A stretch of 64,000 nt of DNA from FEN-299 sp963717945 (GCA_963717945.1 CAVQXT010000003.1:372001-436000), one strand, 5' to 3'. Positions 7,859 through 16,897 are shown, counted from the stretch's first letter. Program-made: numbers and translations. Notes: a model not told the origin generated them from the letters alone.

Positions 7859-9376
7859 ATGAGCCCTGAGCCTCTTAACTTAAGCCTTGAGCCCTTAGCC
7901 TTGAGCCTACCCAAGCCCCGCGTCCGTTTCGCCCCGTCCCCGACCGGCTACCTCCACGTCGGCGGCGCCCGCACGGCGCTGTTCAACTGGCTCTACGCGC
8001 GCCATCACGGCGGCACCTTCATCCTGCGCATCGAGGACACCGACGTCGAACGCTCGTCCGAGGAGATGGTGGCGGGGATTCTCGACGGGATGAAGTGGCT
8101 CGGCCTCGACTGGGACGAGGGGCCCGAGGTGGGCGGCGAGCACGGCCCGTATTTCCAGTCCGAGCGTCTCGACCGCTACCGCGAGGCGGCAGAGCGGCTG
8201 GTGACGTCCGGCCACGCGTATTACTGCTACTGCAATCCCGACGAGATCAAGGCCAGGCGCGAGGCGGCAGAACAGGCGGGGGAGACCTGGTCGTACGACC
8301 GCACCTGCGCCAATCTCTCGCCCGAGGACATTGCCGCGCGCGAGAAGGCCGGCGCCCCGCGGGCGATCCGTTTCCGCATGCCGACGGGCACGACGTCCTA
8401 CGACGACGTGGTGCACGGGAAGATCGAGTTCGCCAACGCGGTGATCGAGGACTTCGTGGTGCTCAGGTCGGATCGGTTCCCGACCTACCACCTGTCGGTC
8501 GTCGTCGACGACATCGACATGGGGATCACCGACGTCGTCCGCGGCGACGACCACATCTCGAACACGCCCAAGCAGGTGCTGCTCTACCAGGCGCTCGGCG
8601 CCGAGGTGCCGCGCTTCGCGCACGTGCCGCTGATTCTCGGACCCGACAAGCGGCGGCTGAGCAAGCGTCACGGGGCGACGTCGGTGATGGAGTACGAGCG
8701 GCAGGGGTTTCTGCCCGAGGCGATGTTCAACTTCCTCGCGCTGCTCGGGTGGACGCCGGGCGATGACCGCGAGCTGTTCACGCGCGAGGAGCTGGTGGCG
8801 GCGTTCACGCTCGACGGCATTGCCTCGAGCAACGCGGTGTTCAATCCCGAGAAGCTCGAGTGGTTCAACCAGCAGCACCTCGCGCGGCTCTCCGGCGACG
8901 AGATCACCAACCGTCTCGAGCCGGTGCTGCGCGAGCTGGGCCTGTGGAACGACGACCTGCGCGGCGCGCGGCGGGAGTGGTTCCACCAGGTGATCGAGAT
9001 CCTGAAGCCGCGGGCGAAGAAGCTGCGGGACCTGGCGGAGCAGGGGCGGTACTTCTTCGTGGACCCGGACGGCTACGACGAGGCGGCCGTCAAGAAGCAC
9101 CTGGCGGCGCCGGATCTCTCCGCGCATCTGGCGGCGTGGGGCGCGGCGCTCTCCGCGGTCGATCCGTTCACGCCGGCCACGATCGAAGCGGCGTTGCGGG
9201 CGTGCGCCGAGTCGCGGGGCATCAAGGCGGCGGCGCTCATCCACGCGACGCGCATCGCGGTGACGGGGCAGGGCGTCAGCCCGAGCGTCTTCGACGTCGT
9301 CGCGCTCGTGGGCCGCGAGCGGACGCTCGCGCGTCTCGCGCGGTTGCAACAGGCGCTCTGCGTAGCATCCGTTTAG
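7859..9376 (+). CDS. gltX: glutamate--tRNA ligase
   Basis: A 505-residue class I aminoacyl-tRNA synthetase that charges tRNA-Glu in the cytoplasm. The HIGH-type motif is in RFAPSPTGYLHVGGART, and the KMSKS-type loop is KRLSKRHGA. The segment YYCYCNPDEIKARREAAEQAGETWSYDRTC is the zinc-binding-like insertion, with C..C..C positions. The C-terminal anticodon-binding helices are complete. The start is uncertain: the ATG at 7859 opens a low-complexity stretch (MSPEPLNLSLEPLALSL), while family similarity begins at PKPRVRFAPSPTG, so a TTG start at 7901 is also plausible. Whether the enzyme also mischarges tRNA-Gln cannot be told, although a tRNA-Gln gene lies 460 bp downstream. Confidence 0.95.
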   Translation: MSPEPLNLSLEPLALSLPKPRVRFAPSPTGYLHVGGARTALFNWLYARHHGGTFILRIEDTDVERSSEEMVAGILDGMKWLGLDWDEGPEVGGEHGPYFQSERLDRYREAAERLVTSGHAYYCYCNPDEIKARREAAEQAGETWSYDRTCANLSPEDIAAREKAGAPRAIRFRMPTGTTSYDDVVHGKIEFANAVIEDFVVLRSDRFPTYHLSVVVDDIDMGITDVVRGDDHISNTPKQVLLYQALGAEVPRFAHVPLILGPDKRRLSKRHGATSVMEYERQGFLPEAMFNFLALLGWTPGDDRELFTREELVAAFTLDGIASSNAVFNPEKLEWFNQQHLARLSGDEITNRLEPVLRELGLWNDDLRGARREWFHQVIEILKPRAKKLRDLAEQGRYFFVDPDGYDEAAVKKHLAAPDLSAHLAAWGAALSAVDPFTPATIEAALRACAESRGIKAAALIHATRIAVTGQGVSPSVFDVVALVGRERTLARLARLQQALCVASV

Positions 9377-9397
9377 GCCTTACGCGTCACGCCTTAG

Positions 9398-9604
9398 GCG
9401 TCAGAGCCAGGGCTGACCCAGGCCCATGAAGAAGGCCGTCCCCGCCAGGCCCATGTAGCGGCCGCCCGATCAAGCCGCGTCTCGGGTTGCCGCTTCGCAA
9501 AGCGGCCCCTCCCTGGCAGCGCGGTCGGGGCAGGCTTGCGGCCCAGACTTCGGACCAGACCCGCGGCGCGGCGTCGGACCGACCGGGCCGTCTCGCCTCG
9601 GGCG
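9398..9604. repeat. dispersed structured repeat, copy A
   Basis: This intergenic block matches the repeat at 34481-34710. Shared blocks include GAGCC.GGGCT...CCATGA at the left, CCGCGTCTCGGGT followed by a hairpin, CGGCCCCTCCCTGGC, CGGTCGGGGCAGG, and GACCGACCGGGCCG near the right end. The hairpin is GCCGCTT/AAGCGGC at 9489-9506. No convincing reading frame spans it. It fills most of the gap between gltX and tRNA-Gln. Confidence 0.65.
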
Positions 9605-9835
9605 TTCCGCGCGCGCCTTACGCCTCAATCCTCACGGCTGACGGGTAACCTGTTGTCGGCTGGGTGTTAAGACCGACGTGCATCGGTCATGGCTCGCTTG
9701 ACGCCGCCCTCCGGGCCCGGCCGGCGCTGCGTGAGACTGCCGCGAGTCGCCAGTCGCGCGCCGCGAGCCGGCTCCTGCTTGCGTCGCGAGAACGCATCCG
9801 CTAAAATCAAAAGTTCCTGCTCGGTTCGCCTCTAC

Positions 9836-9906
9836 TGGGAGGTCGTTCAACGGTAGGACTCGTGGCTCTGGACCACGATATCGGGGTTCGAATCCCTGCC
9901 TCCCAG
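9836..9906 (+). tRNA. tRNA-Gln(CTG)
   Basis: Acceptor TGGGAGG (9836-9842) pairs with CCTCCCA (9899-9905). The discriminator is G9906 and CCA is encoded at 9907-9909. The anticodon arm CGTGG-CTCTGGA-CCACG gives CTG at 9868-9870. T-arm CGGGGTTCGAATCCCTG. Its 3' half is duplicated at 10898-10936, which suggests use as an integration site. Confidence 0.95.
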
Positions 9907-10169
9907 CCAATAACACTTTTATAATCAATAGTTTCACTGGCCACACCCCCAGCGTCGGCATCTGCTCCGTCACCACGTGACCGGGGCGCTGCGACTCCGA
10001 ACCGTGCTGGCCAGTAACTGGCCTGTATTCAGGCACTTCTCCCGCCTGGTCGTCGTCGGCCGGCACGTCGGCGTGACACCACTTGAAAGAAACTTGAAAG
10101 AAGGTCGGAACAACAGGGGACCAGACGGAGCCCACGAGACTCCCGTAGACGCCGCTCACGCGTCCTGAT

Positions 10170-10198
10170 TTGATGATTACACGGGATCCATGTAAACT
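10170..10198 (+). promoter_or_regulatory. higBA promoter and probable HigA operator
   Basis: A -35 box TTGATG (10170-10175) and a -10 box TAAACT (10193-10198) are 17 bp apart. The higB GTG begins 7 bp after the -10 box, so the mRNA may be leaderless. An inverted repeat, TTACA-N9-TGTAA (10177-10195), fills the spacer and -10 region and is a good candidate for autoregulation by HigA. Confidence 0.55.
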
Positions 10199-10204
10199 GG
10201 TGGC

Positions 10205-10495
10205 GTGATCCGGAGCTTCGCCGACCAGGCGACCGCTGATGTGTACCTCGGCGTCGAATCCAAGGTCGCGCGCCGCATCCCGAAGCCGCTCTGGCCGGTT
10301 GTCCGGCGGAAGCTCGACGTTCTGCACCGGGCGAAGACGCTGAACGATCTACGGCTGCCCGGTGGCAATCGTCTGGAGGCTCTGAAAGGCGATCGGGAAG
10401 GCGAATGGAGCCTGCGGGTGAACGATCGATACCGGGTCACGTTCAGATTCGAGGACGGCCATGCCCACGAAGTCGCGTGTGAAGACTACCATTGA
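10205..10495 (+). CDS. higB: HigB/RelE-type toxin
   Basis: A 96-residue plasmid-maintenance killer protein of the HigB branch of RelE, expected to be a ribosome-dependent mRNA endonuclease. It begins MIRSFADQATADVY, has the typical basic middle (VARRIPKPLWPVVRRKLDVLHRAKTLNDLRLPGGNRLEAL) and ends WSLRVNDRYRVTFRFEDGHAHEVACEDYH, the standard C-terminal strands. The length is normal. The start is GTG directly after the promoter. It overlaps higA by 35 bp, giving the toxin-first order typical of higBA. The pair lies between tRNA-Gln and a copy of that tRNA's 3' half, so it was probably acquired. Confidence 0.93.
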   Translation: MIRSFADQATADVYLGVESKVARRIPKPLWPVVRRKLDVLHRAKTLNDLRLPGGNRLEALKGDREGEWSLRVNDRYRVTFRFEDGHAHEVACEDYH

Positions 10496-10781
10496 CGCTC
10501 CCACGTCGGTGCTGGCGCTGAAGCGGCCCCCGACCCGTCCGGGCGAGGTGTTGCTCGAGGAGTTCCTGAAGCCGGCGGAGATGACGCAGGTCGAGGCCGC
10601 ACGCCGCATGGGCATTCCGCTGAACAGACTCAACGAGATCATCCGCGGCAAGCGTGGCGTGAGCGCCGACACGGCCCTGCGGCTGGCGAAGCTCCTCGAC
10701 ACCTCGGCGGAGATCTGGCTCGGCCTGCAGAACGACTGGGATCTCTGGGAGGCGGCGCAGGCGTTGCGCAAGGCCGGCTGA
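10461..10781 (+). CDS. higA: HigA/VapI-type antitoxin
   Basis: A 106-residue XRE-family DNA-binding antitoxin. After a short basic N-terminus comes RPPTRPGEVLLEEFLKPAEMTQVEAARRMGIPLNRLNEIIRGKRGVSADTALRLAKLLDTSAEIWLGLQNDWDL in pieces: the HTH helices (TQVEAARRMGI, LNRLNEIIRGKRG) and the conserved WLGLQ.DWDL block of HigA. It neutralises HigB and probably represses the shared promoter through the TTACA-N9-TGTAA palindrome. The reading frame overlaps the toxin gene, so the two are translationally linked. Confidence 0.94.
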   Translation: MPTKSRVKTTIDAPTSVLALKRPPTRPGEVLLEEFLKPAEMTQVEAARRMGIPLNRLNEIIRGKRGVSADTALRLAKLLDTSAEIWLGLQNDWDLWEAAQALRKAG

Positions 10782-10897
10782 TCACCCCGAGGTTGCCGAC
10801 GCCAATCCTCGGCGACGCACGCCAGAGCGTGTGGACGCGCCGAAAACCCTACCAGAACCACCAAGATCGGTCGCCGTGGCCTCCCGCCTTTCCACCC

Positions 10898-10936
10898 CTC
10901 TGGACCGCGATATCGGGGTTCGAATCCCTCCCAGCC
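10898..10936 (+). repeat. duplicated 3' half of tRNA-Gln (attR-like)
   Basis: CTCTGGACCGCGATATCGGGG and the following TTCGAATCCCT repeat 9866-9898 of tRNA-Gln with one A/G difference, then CCCAGCC follows after a 4-nt gap. The fragment carries anticodon loop to acceptor end but no 5' half. With the intact tRNA it brackets about 1 kb containing higBA, the pattern left by tRNA-targeted integration. Confidence 0.7.
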
Positions 10937-11070
10937 TTCGCCCTCTCGCTCCTGACCCTCCTGCAGGTCTCCAACAGGAGAACGCGGCCGAGGGCTTATA
11001 ATCGCGCCTGTCACGCGAGCGGCGTCCGGGCGTGGAGTCGGCCTCTCCCACAGGACAAGGACGGGGCGAC

Positions 11071-13782
11071 ATGGTCGGTACGACGCTTCTCCACTACCGC
11101 ATCTCGGGCAGGCTCGGCGCGGGCGGCATGGGAGAGGTCTACGCCGCCGAGGACACGAAACTGCAGCGGCGGGTCGCCCTGAAAGTGCTCCCTCGCGAGA
11201 TGGCGTCCGACCCGGACCGCCTGCGCCGCTTCCAGCGCGAGGCGCGGGCCGTCGCCGCCCTCAACCACCCCAACATCGTCACGATCTACAGCGTCGAGGA
11301 GAGCGGCGGCGTCCACTTCCTGACGATGGAGCTGGTCGAGGGGAAGACGCTGGCGGACCTGATTCCGCCGGGCGGCCTGCCGCTCGACGAGCTTCTGCGG
11401 CTTGCCGAGCCGATCGTCGAGGCCGTCGCCTACGCGCACCGGCACGGAATCGTCCATCGCGACCTGAAGCCGGCCAACATCATGTTGGCGAGCGACGGCC
11501 GGCTGAAGGTGCTCGACTTCGGCCTGGCGAAGCTCAAGCCGGCCTTGTCTTCGACCGAGACGACGACGCTGCTGACGCGGTCGGTGACCGAAGAGCACGC
11601 CATCGTGGGAACCGCGGCCTACATGTCGCCGGAGCAGGCCGAGGGGCGGCCGGTCGATCACCGCTCGGATATCTTCTCGCTCGGCGTCGTGCTCTACGAG
11701 ATGGCGTGCGGCCGTCGGCCGTTCCAGGGCGAGTCCTTCCTGTCGGTGGTCTCGTCGATCCTGAAGGAGAACCCGGCCCCGTTGTCGTCGGTCAACCGCG
11801 TGATGCCATCCGCACTGGACGGCATCGTCTCCCGGGCGCTCGCGAAGGCGCCGGCCGACCGATATCAGAGCGCTGCGGATCTCGCCGCCGACCTGCGGCA
11901 CGTGCAGGAGCGCAGCACGTCCTCCCGGATGGTGGCGGGCGTCGTGCGCGCGTTAGCCGGCTCGGCGCGCACCCGGAGGGCGGCCTTGGCGATCACCGCC
12001 GTCGTGCTGCTCGCGGCGGCCGCAACAGCCGTGGTGAAGCTCTCGCCCTGGCGGCGGCAGCCCGGGCGCGAGCCGGCGTCCGCCCCGCTGCGGACGTCGG
12101 TCGAGCAGTTGACGAGCGGCCCCGGCATCGAGCAGTTTCCCAGCCTGCTGCCGGACGGCAAGTGGGTGCTCTATGCCAGCCAGCGGTCGGGCAACTGGGA
12201 CATCTTCATCCAGAGCACCAGCGGCCAGAACGCGATCAACCTCACGGCCGACTCGGCGGCCGACGACGACGAGCCGGCCGCCTCGCCTGACGGCGAGCGC
12301 GTCGCGTTCCGGTCGAGCCGGGACGGCGGCGGGATCTTCGTGATGGGCCGGACCGGCGAGCAGGTGCGGCGCGTCACACCTGCCGGGGTCGGTGCCGCCT
12401 TCAATCCCGCCTGGTCGCCGGACGGAAAGGAGATCGCCTACGCGACCGAGAACGTGCAGCTGACGCCTCTCAACTGGGAACGCGCGAGCGAGCTGTGGAT
12501 CGTGAACGTGGCAACCGGCGCGCGGCGGCGGCTCGACCTTCGCGGCGCCACCGACGCCGTTCAGCCGAACTGGTCGCCGCACGGCCACCGCATCGCCTAC
12601 ACGTCGCGGCCACTGCGAGGCGCCGCCGGCAGCGGCGCCTCGACGAGCATGGACATCTGGACCATCCCGGCCGGGGGCGGACCGTCGGTGGCGCTCGACA
12701 CCGGCGAATCGGCCGACTGGAACCCGGTGTGGTCGCCGGATGGACGCCACGTGTATTTCGTGAGCGACCGCAGCGGCACCATGAACCTCTGGCGGGTCGC
12801 GGTCGACGAAGTCTCCGGAAGAGCCCTGGGGACGCCAGAGCCCATCCCCACGCCCGCGCAGTTCGTGGCCCACCCGAGCATCTCCGCCGACGGCCGCCTG
12901 ATTGCCTACTGCGCGAAGAGCGAGAACACGAACATTCAAAGGCTCGGTTTCGATCCGGAAACGACGACGGTGGTCGGGCAGCCGGCAGCAGTGACATTCG
13001 GCTCGCGGGCCTGGGCGAACCCCGACCCGACCTGGGATGGCGAGTGGGTCGCCTTCTACAGCCGGGGCCAGCCGCGCGAAGGCGAGGTCTACGTCCAGCG
13101 TCCGGACGGAACGGGCCAGCGGCAGTTGACGGCCGAGGGAACCATCAACCACGTGCCCCGCTTCTCTCCCGACAAGATGTGGATCGCCTTCTTCGTCAAG
13201 CGCCCTGGCCAGGATGCGCAGTTGTCGGTCTGGAAGATCCGATTCGACGGCAGCGGTCTCCAGCAGATCAGTGACACCGGCGGCATCCCGGCCTGGTCCC
13301 CGGATGGCAAGCGGTTGGTGATTACTCAGTCCGTCACTCGAGAGGGCCGGCCGATCATCGTCGATCCGAGTCGGCCGTGGAACGAGCAGAAGAACGAGAC
13401 GCTGCCCCTGCCGCCGGAGGCGCTTCGCCCGTTCATCGCCCAGGACTGGTCGCCCGACGGCGCCAGGCTGGCCGGCCAGATCGGGTTCAGCGACCGGGGC
13501 GGAAGCGGCATCGTGGTCTACACCTTTGCCTCGGGCGCCTACGAGCGCCTGACCGACTTCGGCGAGTGGCCGGCCTGGCTTCACGGCAGCGGGCGCGTGC
13601 TGTTCGTCAACAAGGGCAGGGAGTTCTGGGTGCTCGACGTCCAGACCAAACGCGCGCGCAAGGTCTACTCGTCGCCGGTGTGGGAGGTGCTCGGGCCGCC
13701 GCGGCTGACGCGCGACGGGCGGAGCATGTTCTTCTCGAAGCGCATGACGGAGGCCGACATCTACCTGCTGACGCTGAAGTGA
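11071..13782 (+). CDS. serine/threonine protein kinase with TolB/PD40 beta-propeller
   Basis: A 903-residue membrane kinase. The kinase domain begins YRISGRLGAGGMGEVY, with Lys38, HRDLKPANI with Asp131, DFGLAKLKP and SPEQ. A membrane segment is near 303-325 (LAITAVVLLAAAATAVV). The rest is a run of about nine PD40/WD40-like repeats with the signature SPDG (FNPAWSPDGKEIAYATE, WNPVWSPDGRHVYFVSDRSG and others), forming a TolB-like propeller outside the membrane. The chosen ATG at 11071 follows AAGGACGGGG; the frame is open upstream to 11032 without family similarity. This is the second of three kinases here with different extracellular tails; the ligand is unknown. Confidence 0.93.
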   Translation: MVGTTLLHYRISGRLGAGGMGEVYAAEDTKLQRRVALKVLPREMASDPDRLRRFQREARAVAALNHPNIVTIYSVEESGGVHFLTMELVEGKTLADLIPPGGLPLDELLRLAEPIVEAVAYAHRHGIVHRDLKPANIMLASDGRLKVLDFGLAKLKPALSSTETTTLLTRSVTEEHAIVGTAAYMSPEQAEGRPVDHRSDIFSLGVVLYEMACGRRPFQGESFLSVVSSILKENPAPLSSVNRVMPSALDGIVSRALAKAPADRYQSAADLAADLRHVQERSTSSRMVAGVVRALAGSARTRRAALAITAVVLLAAAATAVVKLSPWRRQPGREPASAPLRTSVEQLTSGPGIEQFPSLLPDGKWVLYASQRSGNWDIFIQSTSGQNAINLTADSAADDDEPAASPDGERVAFRSSRDGGGIFVMGRTGEQVRRVTPAGVGAAFNPAWSPDGKEIAYATENVQLTPLNWERASELWIVNVATGARRRLDLRGATDAVQPNWSPHGHRIAYTSRPLRGAAGSGASTSMDIWTIPAGGGPSVALDTGESADWNPVWSPDGRHVYFVSDRSGTMNLWRVAVDEVSGRALGTPEPIPTPAQFVAHPSISADGRLIAYCAKSENTNIQRLGFDPETTTVVGQPAAVTFGSRAWANPDPTWDGEWVAFYSRGQPREGEVYVQRPDGTGQRQLTAEGTINHVPRFSPDKMWIAFFVKRPGQDAQLSVWKIRFDGSGLQQISDTGGIPAWSPDGKRLVITQSVTREGRPIIVDPSRPWNEQKNETLPLPPEALRPFIAQDWSPDGARLAGQIGFSDRGGSGIVVYTFASGAYERLTDFGEWPAWLHGSGRVLFVNKGREFWVLDVQTKRARKVYSSPVWEVLGPPRLTRDGRSMFFSKRMTEADIYLLTLK

Positions 13783-14040
13783 CGGGTCGCGTCCCGCGCG
13801 CCGGCGGGGAGCGTCTTTCCGCCGAAGACCAGCGGCACCGCGGTCTTGAAGCGCGTCGCCTGGTTGGCGCCGGCGCGCCAGACCGGCGCGCCAGCGTAGA
13901 CGGCCTTGCCGTACTCCGCGCCCGACCCGAACAGGTCCTGGCGTCCCCTCTTGATCGGGCGGCCGTAGTCGACCTCGATCCATCGGCCGCCTTGGTAGGC
14001 CTGCGCGTCCGCGATCTTGACGTATCGTCCGCCGACCTCC
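13783..14040 (-). pseudogene. truncated DUF2911 protein fragment
   Basis: Read on the minus strand from 14040, the sequence gives VGGRYVKIADAQAYQG, IEVDYGRPIKRGRQDLFG, then VWRAGANQATRFKTA and GGKTLPAG. This is the conserved N-terminal half of DUF2911 proteins, secreted beta-rich proteins common in Acidobacteria and Bacteroidetes. The family's C-terminal half is missing, because the frame runs into the end of the kinase gene. The upstream end abuts an aldo/keto reductase fragment on the other strand, so no signal peptide remains. A broken gene, not a functional short one. Confidence 0.65.
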
Positions 14041-14052
14041 GTGGCCGCCGTT

Positions 14053-14287
14053 GAGGGCGGCGTCACGTTCTTCGACACGGCTGAAGCCTACGGACCCTTC
14101 GCGAACGAGGAGGTGGATCGTGCCGATCCCGGGGACGACCAAGCGGCATCGGCTCGAGGAGAATCTCGGCGCGGCCGGGATTCAGTTGAGCGTCGAGGAT
14201 TTGCGGGAGATTGCCGGGGCAACGGCGCAGATCGAAGTCCACGGCGCGCGATACCCGGAGCACCTGCAGAAGCTGGTCGGACGATGA
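14053..14287 (+). pseudogene. aldo/keto reductase with large internal deletion
   Basis: The 5' part reads EGGVTFFDTAEAYGPFANEEV, the NADPH-enzyme active-site block with Asp and Tyr (DTAEAYG). Near 14114 the frame shifts and the sequence continues WIVPIPGTTKRHRLEENLG and then a normal C-terminus, ending LQKLVGR at TGA 14285-14287. About 200 codons of the barrel between these two blocks are gone. It is therefore a remnant of an AKR (Tas-like) gene and cannot fold as a barrel. Confidence 0.75.
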
Positions 14288-14300
14288 CGGAGCCCGCTGC

Positions 14301-14412
14301 ATGAGAAGCGTCCTGGTTCTCGGCGCGAACGGGGGGATCGCGCGCTGCGCGACCGATCTCCTCCGCGCGCAGACCGATGCCCGGTTGACGCTGTACCTGC
14401 GCCCCGCGCGCG
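14301..14412 (+). pseudogene. N-terminal fragment of an NAD(P)-binding SDR protein
   Basis: The ATG at 14301 begins MRSVLVLGANGGIARCATDL followed by LRAQTDARLTLYLR, a typical Rossmann entry (GxNGxxA) of atypical SDR/NmrA-like reductases. Similarity stops near 14412; the following sequence is Arg/Pro-rich and runs antisense into the next gene. It is preceded closely by the AKR remnant and may once have been in the same operon. Confidence 0.65.
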
Positions 14413-14477
14413 GGCCTCGCGCTCGGCGTGGAGCCGACCGGCCCGGGAGGCAGGCACGTTCCGGTCGGCCCGCCGCG

Positions 14478-15038
14478 TCAGGAGCCGAACGACCTTGCGA
14501 AGAGGCCTTCGATCGCCTTGAGGCCGTTGGCCTGCAGCGAGCGCGTGCCTGTGCCCGTGAAGTGCGGATGCGTGATCACCGGGCCGGCGCCGCCCTCGTA
14601 CGCCCGCCATTCGCCGTCCGCGCAGGTGAACCATCCGTCCTTCGCCTGATCGAACACGTTCAGTGGCTTGTTGCAGAGCTTGGCGAACTCGGCGCCCCAG
14701 CCGGTGCCGCCGCGCACCGTGCCGTCCTCGAGAACCACGCCGACGACGTAGATCTCCTGGCCGTGGTTCACCTGGTACCACAGTGTCTGCAGCACCTTGC
14801 GGATTGTCGGCGCGTCGGTGTACCGCCGGCGCATCAGGCGCGACACGTACTCGAGGCTGACGTCGCCCGCCCGGAGTTCCTCGTGGTTCAACACCCTGAC
14901 TCCTCGACGGCGCTCGATCTTGTGCCCGTCGAACGTGAAGTTCACCTCTTCCACACCGTACCGTTCCGCACAGGCGCCGAACGCCGACTCTGCGCCGGGC
15001 GCGCCGCCGCTGAACAGGATGCACTCGTCAGACTTCAT
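14478..15038 (-). CDS. hypothetical protein, SLOG/LOG-like Rossmann features
   Basis: A 186-residue protein, probably cytoplasmic (no signal or membrane segment). The N-terminus MKSDECILFSGGAPGAESAFGACAERYG resembles the nucleotide-binding entry of the SLOG/YpsA/lysine-decarboxylase-like superfamily (SGG.pGAe), and GGTGWGAEFAKLCNKPLNVFDQ looks like its second conserved block. Members bind nucleotides or nucleotide-derived ligands. The later part (WRAYEGGAGPVITHPHFTGTGTR) is not familiar. It has no operon partner: upstream, about 30 bp away, is the FKBP gene on the same strand. The superfamily assignment is an inference from these motifs only. Confidence 0.7.
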   Translation of the reverse strand: MKSDECILFSGGAPGAESAFGACAERYGVEEVNFTFDGHKIERRRGVRVLNHEELRAGDVSLEYVSRLMRRRYTDAPTIRKVLQTLWYQVNHGQEIYVVGVVLEDGTVRGGTGWGAEFAKLCNKPLNVFDQAKDGWFTCADGEWRAYEGGAGPVITHPHFTGTGTRSLQANGLKAIEGLFARSFGS

Positions 15039-15066
15039 TGCTTGGTCTCCAGATGAACGCCCCCAC

Positions 15067-15543
<477 letters not shown>

Positions 15544-15685
15544 CTGTCGATTGTACTCCACGCCTGCCGACCGTCGTCGTGCATGCGGCGCGCCAGCCCG
15601 ACGTGAACGGGCCACGCGTCGCCAAAGCGCGTCTGTCGAGGCCAAGTTGGCGCCCGGAAAGAAGACGGCGATAATCGTCGTCACG

Positions 15686-16897
15686 ATGCGGTGCGACGAG
15701 ATCCGACTGACTGGTTCTGGAGGCGCCAATCGCGTCATGGAGGCGGAGATGAAGCGCCTCATGACGCGGTCGCCGTTCGAGATTCGGCTGCCCGATCCGA
15801 GGCGGGAGGGCGAAGGGACGCTCTTGTACCCCTTCGACCCGCGCATCGCGTGGGTGGCCGCGTGCCATCATCGGACATCCTCCCGGATTTCGTGGGACCT
15901 CTTCTCGAGCCCGGCCGTGCGGCTCGAGCCGCTCTTTGCCGACCTGTTGCCGGCACTGAAGGCCGACGACCGGCTGCCGCGGACGAAGAAGACGCTTCGC
16001 TTCTCGGTGGATCTCGGATCCTCGCAGGACTTCGAAGCCGGACCGCTCCAACTGCGCGGCGTCGTGAAGAACGCGCTGCTCGAGGCGCTGGAGTCGCGCG
16101 GCGTCAGGGGCGAGGTGGACGCCGACAGGCCGGACGTCGTGTTTGTGGCCAGGCGCGCCGGGACGCCGGAGCACCGCCGCACCGTGGTCGGCATCGACAT
16201 CGGCCTTGGCGCGCGCCACCGCCGCGGCGCGCGCGTGACCTCGGGCCCCGCGCCGCTGCGCGAGACGCTGGCGGCGCAACTGATCATGCTGTCGCGGTGG
16301 GACGCGCGAAGCGAGCCCCTCGTGGACCCGATGGCCGGGAGCGCCACGATTGCCATCGAGGCGGCGGGGCTTGCGGTGGGAGCGGCGATCCGCCGGCCGT
16401 CCGATCTCCCCTTCCGCCACCTGGCGCTCTTCGAGGGCCTGCCCAACGAAACTCCGGACCTCTTTCCCGGAACGGTTCCTCAGATCCTGTCGCTCGACGT
16501 GGACGAAGAGCGGATCGGCACGATGGTCGGGAACCTGCGCGCCGCGGGGCTCACGGGCCCGTCCTACAAGGCGTCGATCGTCATCGGGCAGAAGGACATC
16601 CGCGGGCTGACGCCGGCATACGTCGCCGGGATGCTGCCGAAGTCGGCGACCATGAGGCCGGGCGTCTTCTGCTTCAACCCGCCGTACGGCGTTCGCATCG
16701 GCGGGGAAGCCGGCGAGCGCCGGCTTCTCGAGCTGTACGCCGCGATGGGCCGGACGCTCGCGCAGTTCAGAGGCTGGCGTGCCGCGTGCTTCGTCGCCAA
16801 CCGCGGCTTCGTCGAGGCGTTCGGCCACCACCCGAAGATGACCAAGCCCGCCTCCAACGCCGAACTGCCCGGCGCGTTCCTGGTCTACGACCTGTAG
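15686..16897 (+). CDS. RNA methyltransferase, RlmL/TrmN-like (UPF0020)
   Basis: A 403-residue SAM-dependent methyltransferase. The N-terminal about 150 residues resemble a THUMP-type RNA-binding region. The catalytic domain carries motif I (LVDPMAGSATIAIEAAGLA) and the NPPY motif in FCFNPPYGVRIGG (Asn331), found in enzymes making N2-methylguanosine in rRNA or tRNA. The start at ATG 15686 avoids a long overlap with the divergent FKBP gene; the frame remains open to 15392. The target nucleotide cannot be assigned from sequence. Confidence 0.87.
   Translation: MRCDEIRLTGSGGANRVMEAEMKRLMTRSPFEIRLPDPRREGEGTLLYPFDPRIAWVAACHHRTSSRISWDLFSSPAVRLEPLFADLLPALKADDRLPRTKKTLRFSVDLGSSQDFEAGPLQLRGVVKNALLEALESRGVRGEVDADRPDVVFVARRAGTPEHRRTVVGIDIGLGARHRRGARVTSGPAPLRETLAAQLIMLSRWDARSEPLVDPMAGSATIAIEAAGLAVGAAIRRPSDLPFRHLALFEGLPNETPDLFPGTVPQILSLDVDEERIGTMVGNLRAAGLTGPSYKASIVIGQKDIRGLTPAYVAGMLPKSATMRPGVFCFNPPYGVRIGGEAGERRLLELYAAMGRTLAQFRGWRAACFVANRGFVEAFGHHPKMTKPASNAELPGAFLVYDL

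Noticed and set aside
9632..10327. Minus-strand frame crossing tRNA-Gln
   Set aside because: Its most protein-like part (GRQGFEPRYRG) is just the reverse translation of the tRNA T-arm. Similar artefacts are at 4146-4565, 10349-11014 and 10782-11072.
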